5,284 bases of DNA from Ignavibacteria bacterium UBA4661. Lineage in GTDB: Bacteria; Bacteroidota; Ignavibacteria; Kapaibacteriales; UBA4661. Positions 1-5,284 of this stretch are shown here, piece after piece; within the stretch, counting starts at the first letter, position 1; the number at the start of each line of letters is the position of its first letter. The notes under the pieces were generated by a model. That model made no database searches. It saw only the letters and a program-made list of their open reading frames with translations, and was not told where the DNA came from. The stretch is from positions 15,134 through 20,417 of the forward strand of contig DHLT01000163.1 of NCBI GenBank assembly GCA_002405405.1, written 5' to 3'. The translations under genes and the position numbers were made by a program.

Positions 1-304
1 CGAAGATGCGTGTTTCGTGCATCATCGAAGAAATACTGTCGGCTGATGTCGGTGACAGTGGTACTTTTTTACTTGCGGATGTTTTCTTCGCCGATACTGA
101 CTTTTGAGGTACCATTGTCTTTTTACTTGAGATTACCTTTTTACTTGATGTTGTTCTCTTGCTCGGTACTGACTTTTTGATCGCCGTTACCTTTTTGGTT
201 ACCGCTGTTGGAGAACTCGTGTTTCCTTGCTTTACAGATTGCTTCTTTGCAGGTTGTGCAGATACCGTTTGAACGGCTTTGGATTGTTTCTTGAGTGTGG
301 GCAT
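1..304 (-). CDS. N-terminal part of a lysine-rich-tailed protein, possibly an AMP-forming acetyl-CoA synthetase (partial, runs off left edge)
   Basis: The frame is open on the minus strand from an ATG at 304-302 to the window edge, giving 101 complete codons and no stop. Residues 1-88 contain 20 Lys and one Arg but no Asp or Glu, and are rich in Ser, Thr, Val and Ala, as in histone H1-like or AlgP-like tails. Residues 36-83 read as eight tandem hexapeptides of the form x-K-K-[V/T/S]-x-x, for example TKKVTA, SKKVIS and AKKTSA. After this tail the composition changes to SADSISSMMHETRIF. From memory this resembles the first conserved residues of AMP-forming acetyl-CoA synthetases, which often begin with 'IESxxxExRxF'. 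That enzyme would activate acetate to acetyl-CoA in the cytoplasm, but only about 15 residues support the idea. A competing minus-strand frame at 141-377 is a shadow, because it stops inside the repeat while this frame stays periodic. No Shine-Dalgarno is visible before the ATG. The gene is divergent from ftsK. I am confident that it codes, and unsure of the product. Confidence 0.6.
   Translation of the reverse strand, partial: MPTLKKQSKAVQTVSAQPAKKQSVKQGNTSSPTAVTKKVTAIKKSVPSKRTTSSKKVISSKKTMVPQKSVSAKKTSASKKVPLSPTSADSISSMMHETRIF
56..199 (-). repeat. Eight tandem hexapeptide (18-nt) repeats encoding x-K-K-[V/T/S]-x-x
   Basis: Translated on the minus strand in the frame of the 304 start, residues 36-83 form eight consecutive six-residue units with basic residues at unit positions 2 and 3. 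Two units are degenerate: one has K-R and one has Q-K. At DNA level the unit is 18 nt. The 12-mer CTTTTTACTTGA occurs on the plus strand at 119-130 and again at 137-148, exactly 18 nt apart, and a close variant lies at 64-75. The other units have diverged in nucleotide sequence while keeping the Lys pair, which suggests selection on the peptide rather than a fresh DNA duplication. Repeats of this kind could change copy number between strains. Confidence 0.7.
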
Positions 305-431
305 AGAACAAAAAAGACGATAAAGAAGATGTTGAGAAAATACGATGAAAAACATTGAACAATGAGTTTTTGAGCACGACATACCATATTAACCAATTTT
401 CGTCATTCGATGAAGCATGAGTCTAAGTATT

Positions 432-443
432 GCAAAATTTTGC
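432..443. promoter_or_regulatory. Perfect 12-bp palindrome GCAAAATTTTGC, possible operator
   Basis: GCAAAATTTTGC is fully self-complementary and lies about 170 bp upstream of the ftsK ATG and about 130 bp upstream of the divergent start. It overlaps the left box of the weak promoter-like pair noted at 440-467, so a bound dimeric regulator could affect transcription. I do not recognise a specific regulator for this sequence. A short AT-rich palindrome can also arise by chance. Confidence 0.3.
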
Positions 444-467
444 TACAAGTACAAGGGGTTGTAAATT
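440..467 (+). promoter_or_regulatory. Weak candidate promoter for ftsK
   Basis: TTGCTA at 440-445 and TAAATT at 462-467 are separated by 16 bp, each matching four of six sigma-70 consensus positions. A second AT-rich box, TATAAA at 478-483, has TTG at 459-461 upstream but at a spacing too short for sigma-70. No match to the Bacteroidota TAnnTTTG box was found near here. The call is tentative. Confidence 0.2.
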
Positions 468-608
468 CCCGATGCAGTATAAATCATTCCTCCCTCAAAG
501 AGGACACACATAGACCACCCACACTGAAAAAAATCGCGCTGTTGCAGTTGTAGCGCGTAAGGTTGTGGTGTTGGTGTGCGTTGTACTCTTTTACTCATTG
601 TTATTCCG

Positions 609-619
609 TGCATCATGCA
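609..619. repeat. Short inverted repeat over the ftsK start codon
   Basis: TGCAT-C-ATGCA gives five-base arms around a single base, with the ATG start codon in the right arm. With a one-base centre it cannot fold into a stable hairpin, so if it matters at all it would be as a protein-binding site. It may well be chance. Confidence 0.3.
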
Positions 620-3542
620 AAAATTTTCTCAAGATGGTGATCCGATCATCGTTCGGCGTGAAAAACAATCACGTTCAACTCAAGGGCAGAGTCCGAATGC
701 TTCGGCACACACTACCAAACATTCATCGCCACAGTCCGAAGGTCGTCCACAACGCGACCCTGCACAACGCACACGCAAACCGGTACAAGAACAATCTTCC
801 GAGCCTGCTCCGAATCCTCACGACCACAAGCGCAGACGACAAATTGTCGGACTCACTCTGGCGGTACTGGGTGTTATTCTGATGATCGCCTTGCTGTCGT
901 ATTCCCGCATGGATGATGCAAATGCATCATTATCCCTGCGAGAATTTATTGGTCTTTTTCGCGGTGATGAAGCTGTACGCCTGAAAGCAGAATCCGTGCA
1001 TAATCTTTTGGGAATTTTTGGTGCCGTTCTTGCTCATTTTTTCTTCAACAATACTATAGGTTTTTCTGCTTTGCTCCTGCCTATTCTCCTTTTTGTGTGG
1101 AGCAAGCATTTGTACAAGGATACACTGCATGATCGACTCTATGTGGCTTCGATGCTTGCACTGGCACTTGGTATTGCGACAGCCGCAGTCATGGGAACCA
1201 TTCAAAAAATTTCCTGGATGCCGGAACTTGGTCCCGAGTGGAGCGGTGCAGTAGGACAATTCCTTGCCTCTATCTTCACACAGCTTCTTGGCAAGGTTGG
1301 TGCACTTGTCGTGTTTTTTACCGCAATGATCGTTGCACTGATATTGGGAATTGATCTCGCCCTTGAAAAATCTCTTCTGCGTTTACAATTAGAAATTGCA
1401 AAGCTTCGCGATCGGTGGGATAATCGCACAAAAACTCATATTCATTCTTCTGCACATGACGACCATGACGATGCCCCGTACGATGAAGATGTGCAAACGC
1501 CTTCTGTACCCATAACACAGCAACCCAAAACTCAAGAGCGCACGACCACCGAACGTGCAATCGAGCCTGCACGTATCATTCGCCGTAATGCCGAAAAACA
1601 AGGGACAGCAGGAGATCTCGACGATATTGTTCAGAAATATGAGCAGGCACCACACCGGATGCAAACAACTCCACAAGGTCAAGTACCAGTGGTGGATTCA
1701 CCTCCTCCAATACAGCAAGCTGCAATTGCTATTCAACGTCCTATACAAGAACCTAACAGACAAGAATTCAACAAGCAAGAACCAACTACTTTTGTCCAGA
1801 ACGATCAATCAAGCCATATCTCAAAAGAACAATCCGATATTCGAGCAAAGTCGGTAGAGTCAGATGCTCATGCAATAGATGATCCTATCGTACCAACATC
1901 TCTTACCCGAGCAAAAGAAACGCATGGTTCAACACATGAACAAAAAACACAGAGCCCATCGCAACAAGCATCAAATGCACGTCCGCTGACTTTGACCGTA
2001 CAAGAGCAAGAAGAAGAAGAAAAAAGCAATGATCGTGTTCTGCTCAACACGGTACCGGCGATTGAAGAAATTCATTATGTGCCGCCAACGATTGATTTGC
2101 TCATCGAAGAAGATGAAACCAATGCCGTTGATGATGAAGAATTGAAACACAATGCACAAGCACTGCAAGAAAAACTCCGCACCTTTAAAATCGAAATCGA
2201 AGATGTGCAGGTTACACCGGGTCCTGTTGTAACACAGTATGAATTTGTTCCTGCCGCAGGTATCAAAGTATCGCAAATCGAGAATCTCTCCGATGACATT
2301 GCCCTTGCGCTAAAAGCACGCGGCATTCGAATCATTGCACCTGTTCCCGGACGTGGCACCGTAGCAGTAGAAATTCCTAACCACAAACCTTCGATTGTGC
2401 GTTTTAGTAGTATTCTCCGTTCACCGAAATTCAAAGACAATAGTTTCAAATTACCCTTGGCATTAGGCAAAACGATTGCAGGCGAAGTGTATTGCGCTGA
2501 CCTTGCAAAAATGCCTCACTTGCTGATTGCAGGTTCGACCGGCTCCGGGAAATCTGTAGGTATCAATACGATTATCTGTTCGTTGATTTATCGTATGCAC
2601 CCCAAGGATTTGAAGTTCGTGATTATCGACCCGAAAAAAGTGGAAATGACACCGTATCGCCCGCTCATTAAGCACTTCTTGGCGGTATCACCCGATATCA
2701 ATGAACAGATTATCACAACTCCGCAAAATGCTGTAATTGTTCTCAAAGCAGTCGTTGTTGAAATGGAACGCCGCTATGAAGTTCTCTCGAAAGTTGGACA
2801 ACGCAATATTGCGGATTACAACCAAAAAGTTGCCGAAGGAAAGTTCCGCGATACGACTGAAATGGTTCATCGTGAGATGCCATACATCGTAGTCGTGATT
2901 GATGAATTGGCAGACTTGATGATGACTTCCGGGAATGATGTCGAAGAACCGATTGTGCGCATTGCCCAGCTTGCACGAGCAGTGGGTATTCATCTTGTTA
3001 TCGCCACACAACGCCCATCAGTGGATGTCATTACGGGGATTATCAAGGTGAATGTTCCGGCACGTATAGCGTATGCTGTTGCTTCTAAAATTGACTCACG
3101 CACGATCCTCGACACCAGTGGTGCAGAACACCTGATCGGCAATGGTGATATGCTCTGCCTGACCAGTGCAAGCCCCCTGCCCCAGCGTTTGCAGAATGCG
3201 TATCTCAGCACAGACGAAGTCGAGGCAATCACCGAACATATTGCAAATCAAAAAGGATATTCCCAACCCTATACCCTACCAAGTATTGCCACGAAAAATG
3301 CACGGGGCGACAGTGGCGATATAGATGATCGTGATGATTTGTTTGAAGAAGCGGCGCGCTTAGTGGTGCGCCATCAGCAAGCATCTACTTCGCTTGTGCA
3401 ACGTAAACTCAAGGTCGGCTATTCGCGTGCGGCACGCATTATCGATCAACTCGAAGAAGCGGGCATTTTAGGACCATTCGATGGAAAAAACCCACGTGAA
3501 ATTATGCTCGATAGCGAAAGCGAATTGGAAGCGTATTTGTAG
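615..3542 (+). CDS. ftsK: DNA translocase FtsK/SpoIIIE family
   Basis: This is a septum-anchored, ATP-driven double-stranded DNA pump that clears and aligns chromosome termini at division and, in well-studied species, activates XerCD recombination at dif. The protein is 975 residues from the ATG at 615, a usual length for the family. Residues 77-250 hold four or five hydrophobic segments (about 77-96, 129-145, 148-163, 175-194 and 227-248), matching the FtsK 4TM domain. Residues ~265-480 are a Gln/Pro/Glu-rich, probably disordered linker with an acidic run near 465-470. The alpha domain spans ~485-600. The beta RecA-like motor has Walker A GSTGSGKS at 640-647 and Walker B VVVIDEL with D763 and E764, followed by the family signature ATQRPSVDVITG at 797-808 and KIDSRTILDTSGAEHL at 825-840. 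The gamma winged helix lies at ~905-967, including KLKVGYSRAARIIDQLE. An in-frame GTG at 576 would add 13 hydrophobic residues. I prefer the ATG because FtsK N-termini are polar and cytoplasmic, though neither start has a good ribosome binding site. All key motor residues are intact. Confidence 0.97.
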   Translation: MQKFSQDGDPIIVRREKQSRSTQGQSPNASAHTTKHSSPQSEGRPQRDPAQRTRKPVQEQSSEPAPNPHDHKRRRQIVGLTLAVLGVILMIALLSYSRMDDANASLSLREFIGLFRGDEAVRLKAESVHNLLGIFGAVLAHFFFNNTIGFSALLLPILLFVWSKHLYKDTLHDRLYVASMLALALGIATAAVMGTIQKISWMPELGPEWSGAVGQFLASIFTQLLGKVGALVVFFTAMIVALILGIDLALEKSLLRLQLEIAKLRDRWDNRTKTHIHSSAHDDHDDAPYDEDVQTPSVPITQQPKTQERTTTERAIEPARIIRRNAEKQGTAGDLDDIVQKYEQAPHRMQTTPQGQVPVVDSPPPIQQAAIAIQRPIQEPNRQEFNKQEPTTFVQNDQSSHISKEQSDIRAKSVESDAHAIDDPIVPTSLTRAKETHGSTHEQKTQSPSQQASNARPLTLTVQEQEEEEKSNDRVLLNTVPAIEEIHYVPPTIDLLIEEDETNAVDDEELKHNAQALQEKLRTFKIEIEDVQVTPGPVVTQYEFVPAAGIKVSQIENLSDDIALALKARGIRIIAPVPGRGTVAVEIPNHKPSIVRFSSILRSPKFKDNSFKLPLALGKTIAGEVYCADLAKMPHLLIAGSTGSGKSVGINTIICSLIYRMHPKDLKFVIIDPKKVEMTPYRPLIKHFLAVSPDINEQIITTPQNAVIVLKAVVVEMERRYEVLSKVGQRNIADYNQKVAEGKFRDTTEMVHREMPYIVVVIDELADLMMTSGNDVEEPIVRIAQLARAVGIHLVIATQRPSVDVITGIIKVNVPARIAYAVASKIDSRTILDTSGAEHLIGNGDMLCLTSASPLPQRLQNAYLSTDEVEAITEHIANQKGYSQPYTLPSIATKNARGDSGDIDDRDDLFEEAARLVVRHQQASTSLVQRKLKVGYSRAARIIDQLEEAGILGPFDGKNPREIMLDSESELEAYL
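913..930. repeat. 18-bp inverted repeat inside ftsK (ATGATGCAAATGCATCAT)
   Basis: Eight-base perfect arms, ATGATGCA and TGCATCAT, flank a two-base AA centre. The repeat lies in the coding region just after the first membrane segment, over codons for M-D-D-A-N-A-S-L. The codons would tolerate many synonymous changes, so the symmetry is not forced by the protein. It could be a binding site for a dimeric protein or a coincidence. Confidence 0.4.
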
Positions 3543-3654
3543 ATAAGATAGTCTCACTGAGAGAAATCAATTCCTCCATAACAACAAGCTTGATCCTGCT
3601 TTTCCTGCAAAAGTAGTTGGGAATGGCGTACACACATAAATAAAAGAGTGGCAC

Positions 3655-3690
3655 ATAGCTTTGCTATCAGTCATACGCTAAACATAGCGT
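3655..3690 (+). terminator. Two weak adjacent hairpins downstream of ftsK, possible terminator
   Basis: ATAGC-TTT-GCTAT at 3655-3667 and ACGCTA-AACA-TAGCGT at 3675-3690 are perfect small stem-loops of 5 and 6 bp. The second is followed by TCATTGTTTT, a discontinuous T-rich stretch. They lie more than 110 bp past the ftsK stop. Stem stability looks low, so intrinsic termination here is only a possibility. Confidence 0.25.
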
Positions 3691-3697
3691 TCATTGT

Positions 3698-3734
3698 TTT
3701 ACAAGAAAACATGGCACGTACAGTAGTATTTTTG
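3698..3734 (+). promoter_or_regulatory. Candidate promoter for the secreted Asp-box protein
   Basis: TATTTTTG at 3727-3734 matches the Bacteroidota -7 element TAnnTTTG exactly. It lies about 57 bp upstream of the ATG at 3791. An upstream element is uncertain: TTTACA at 3698-3703 is 23 bp away, and the nearest TTG at 3694-3696 is 30 bp away, longer than usual. The box is AT-rich and could occur by chance. Confidence 0.25.
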
Positions 3735-3790
3735 TAATGAAATAGTATCTTGCAATCACCAACACTTCTGACACCATAGACACCAACGTT

Positions 3791-4945
3791 ATGGATACCA
3801 TACTCATGACTTACCCTTTGCAACATCGCCCTTTGTGTCAATACTTCCCTCGCCTTCGACAGTGTTGTTTCACTCTGATGTTCTTCTGTGCAATCAATTA
3901 TACACTTGCTCAGACAACTTTTTTTGATGGCTGTCGTACGGCTCAACTCGTTGGCTCTGTGTACAAGTGCTCTTCATTGGCAAACAATGGCGACACGGTC
4001 TATGCTTCAAGCTATGGTTGGGGAATGTTTCGCTCAATAGATTATGGTTGGACATGGCAACCTCTCAATAATGGCATTGACGATCCCTTTATGAAAGGGG
4101 TTGTCGTTGTCAATGGCGAAGTCTATGCTTACTCAAGTAAAGCGTATCGCTTGAATACAACAACATTGGCATGGGAGGCAGTGCAAAAAGCAGGTATAAG
4201 TATGCAACAAGTTGTTGGCGATGGGCAGTACTGGTATGGCATTTCTCAAAAACAACTCTTTCGATGGCGAGCAAATGTGTTTTCGCAAAACGATGTTGAT
4301 ACGGTGTATAGCATTACGCAAAAATTTCAGACATCATTGTTGCAAGGTGATTTTACAGGGCTGTACGCACAAACTCGTAACGATGCTCATAGCACATATA
4401 CTCCAAAAGGTTTATATGCGGTTACATTTCAATCATTACCCAACACTAATGGTATCGATACCGTCTTATTTTATTCTGCGGATCAGGGCAGGAATTGGCG
4501 TGTGTTCTTGACATACAAATACTCTGAGATTCAATCCAATGGCAGTGTATATTATTATCCTCGCTCACGATTGGCAAATGTGCAAATGATGGACTCCAGT
4601 ATTTTTTTATCACGACGGATAGATACAGTTGATCGTTCTGCAGGTTTTCTCATGACTTGTAATGCCGGAGCATCTTACACACGTGTGGCTCCACTATGGG
4701 GAGGATCAAACTCGATAGCTGTCATTGGCGATACCATAGCATTCTTTGCATCGCAACTTGATGGAGATTTTCCCTGCACTTTTTGTTTTAGTTCAGCTCT
4801 TTTCTGCACAGGAGGAGCAGTTGGTCTTCAAAAGGCGACAGCGTCTTCAATGTCCGATTGCTCAGAATACTACACACCTGGTCGTTTCATGAGCGTCATT
4901 GCTAACCCGATTGTAAAAACAAGCAAGGGCTATTTACTGAAATAG
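3791..4945 (+). CDS. Secreted Asp-box (BNR-like) repeat protein, truncated before its T9SS sorting domain
   Basis: The 384-residue product starts with a signal-peptide-like region: basic R21 and R23, a hydrophobic stretch at about 25-36, and an apparent cleavage site TLA|QT after residue 40. An alternative ATG at 3806 would shorten the n-region by five residues; neither start has a visible Shine-Dalgarno. The mature part resembles the beta-propeller Asp-box family, found in sialidase-type and photosystem-assembly-type propellers and common in large secreted FCB proteins. One Asp box is exact (SIDYGWTW, 82-89), one is good (SADQGRNW, 229-236) and one is degenerate (TCNAGASY, 289-296). The flanks D-T-V-Y-A-S-S and G-M-F-R-S are typical of such propellers. 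I see no catalytic residues that would make it a sialidase. A Cys cluster sits at C329, C332, C339 and C357. The TAG at 4943 stops the frame just before an in-frame linker and T9SS sorting domain, so the protein as read would be exported to the periplasm without its outer-membrane sorting signal. It is probably a broken gene, unless the stop is a sequence error. Confidence 0.75.
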   Translation: MDTILMTYPLQHRPLCQYFPRLRQCCFTLMFFCAINYTLAQTTFFDGCRTAQLVGSVYKCSSLANNGDTVYASSYGWGMFRSIDYGWTWQPLNNGIDDPFMKGVVVVNGEVYAYSSKAYRLNTTTLAWEAVQKAGISMQQVVGDGQYWYGISQKQLFRWRANVFSQNDVDTVYSITQKFQTSLLQGDFTGLYAQTRNDAHSTYTPKGLYAVTFQSLPNTNGIDTVLFYSADQGRNWRVFLTYKYSEIQSNGSVYYYPRSRLANVQMMDSSIFLSRRIDTVDRSAGFLMTCNAGASYTRVAPLWGGSNSIAVIGDTIAFFASQLDGDFPCTFCFSSALFCTGGAVGLQKATASSMSDCSEYYTPGRFMSVIANPIVKTSKGYLLK

Positions 4946-5284
4946 GATTTTCTTGGTTTGACGGCAATGCCATTCAGTAGGTTGTCAAGTTCTCAAATGG
5001 CTTTTCTCCCCAACTTAGCCCCCGTACGTGCTACCAGCACCACCTATGATTATGGCACTGCTCTCGACATACAAATTACCCCCAACCCTGCGATGTCTGA
5101 GATCGAGATTCAACTACCTGCACAAAGTAGCACCACCTACCGCATTGATATTTTTGATACGCAGGGACATACCGTGTATAGCCACGAGGATTTTCGAGCT
5201 CCGCAAGGACAAGCACTGCGCGTACCTGTGCAGAGTTGGTCGCCCGGCGCATACTATGTGCGTATCACCACGCCCAAAGGTATC
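4946..5284 (+). pseudogene. Detached 3' part of the Asp-box gene: linker and type IX secretion C-terminal sorting domain (runs off right edge)
   Basis: In exactly the same frame as the upstream coding region, the 113 codons after the TAG contain no further stop. From about 5066 the translation is D-I-Q-I-T-P-N-P-A, then a YRIDIFDTQGHTVY strand and WSPGAYYVRITTPKG. These are the hallmark blocks of the T9SS type A C-terminal sorting domain: the N-P turn, the 'D..G..V' strand and the 'GxYxvr' strand. The domain directs cargo through the type IX translocon and is normally cleaved on export. About 10 to 15 residues probably remain beyond the window. ATGs at 4967 and 4997 could in principle start a separate ORF, but it would lack a signal peptide and so could not reach the translocon. 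The piece is therefore best read as the severed tail of the gene starting at 3791. Confidence 0.7.

Larger units (their letters stand above)
305..614. other. Divergent intergenic region between the Lys-rich gene and ftsK
   Basis: This is about 310 bp between two divergent start codons, so it should hold promoters for both genes. It contains AT-rich stretches, a perfect 12-bp palindrome at 432-443, and weak -35/-10-like boxes. No tRNA, riboswitch or strong terminator hairpin is apparent. The part at 576-614 is open in the ftsK frame from a GTG and could be an N-terminal extension of FtsK, but I regard it as leader. Several ORFs overlapping the region look like chance open frames. Confidence 0.6.

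Noticed and set aside
141..377. Minus-strand 78-codon open frame
   Set aside because: It overlaps the Lys-rich gene in another frame. That gene stays open to the window edge with a clear periodic repeat and a conserved-looking end, whereas this frame shows no recognisable features.
455..470. GGGGTTGTAAATTCCC resembles a tRNA T-arm
   Set aside because: The loop does not start with TTC, and no acceptor, D or anticodon arms can be placed around it.
576..614. GTG-initiated N-terminal extension of FtsK
   Set aside because: It would add a short hydrophobic stretch before a polar cytoplasmic tail, and its nearest purine-rich AAGG is about 13 nt upstream, which is too far to be convincing. It is not excluded.
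565..882. Plus-strand 105-codon frame over the start of ftsK
   Set aside because: It is an out-of-frame overlap with ftsK. The long FtsK frame has clear family domains; this one has none.
3543..3790. Possible small gene in the gap after ftsK, including a minus-strand 91-codon frame at 3671-3946
   Set aside because: The frame overlaps the signal-peptide region of the Asp-box gene on the opposite strand, and its translation shows no recognisable domain or repeat.
4943..4945. TAG read as a recoded sense codon
   Set aside because: ftsK ends with TAG at 3540-3542 with another in-frame TAG at 3549-3551, so TAG appears to be an ordinary stop here.

Overview
The window looks like chromosomal DNA from a member of the Fibrobacterota-Chlorobi-Bacteroidota (FCB) group, perhaps a Chlorobi/Kapabacteria/Ignavibacteria-type lineage. 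The main reason is a clear type IX secretion (T9SS) C-terminal sorting domain at the right end, preceded by an Asp-box repeat protein with a signal peptide. Gene starts lack convincing Shine-Dalgarno sequences, which fits that group, and the GC content looks moderate by eye. The lineage is inferred; no search was possible.

Left end (1-304, minus strand): the 5' part of a gene that runs off the window. Its first ~88 residues form a lysine-rich tail without any acidic residue and include eight tandem hexapeptides of the type x-K-K-[V/T/S]-x-x. This is followed by S-A-D-S-I-S-S-M-M-H-E-T-R-I-F, which resembles the start of an AMP-forming acetyl-CoA synthetase. Positions 305-614 are a divergent intergenic region with a perfect 12-bp palindrome and only weak promoter-like boxes.

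Centre (615-3542, plus strand): a complete ftsK/spoIIIE-type DNA translocase. It has an N-terminal membrane domain, a long disordered linker, the alpha/beta motor with intact Walker A and B, and a C-terminal gamma winged helix. It ends in two nearby in-frame TAG codons.

Right end (3791-5284, plus strand): a secreted Asp-box (sialidase-type) repeat protein. A TAG at 4943-4945 ends its reading frame, but the same frame continues open for 113 codons to the window edge and encodes the T9SS sorting domain. The gene therefore appears broken between its exported body and its sorting signal, by a nonsense mutation, by compensating indels, or by sequence error.

The three genes do not form an operon. 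The first two are divergent. ftsK and the secreted protein share a strand but are separated by about 250 bp holding weak hairpins and a possible promoter. ftsK is housekeeping; the two flanking genes carry the unusual signals. No mobile element, CRISPR array or RNA gene was seen, and there is no convincing evidence of a wholly new system.
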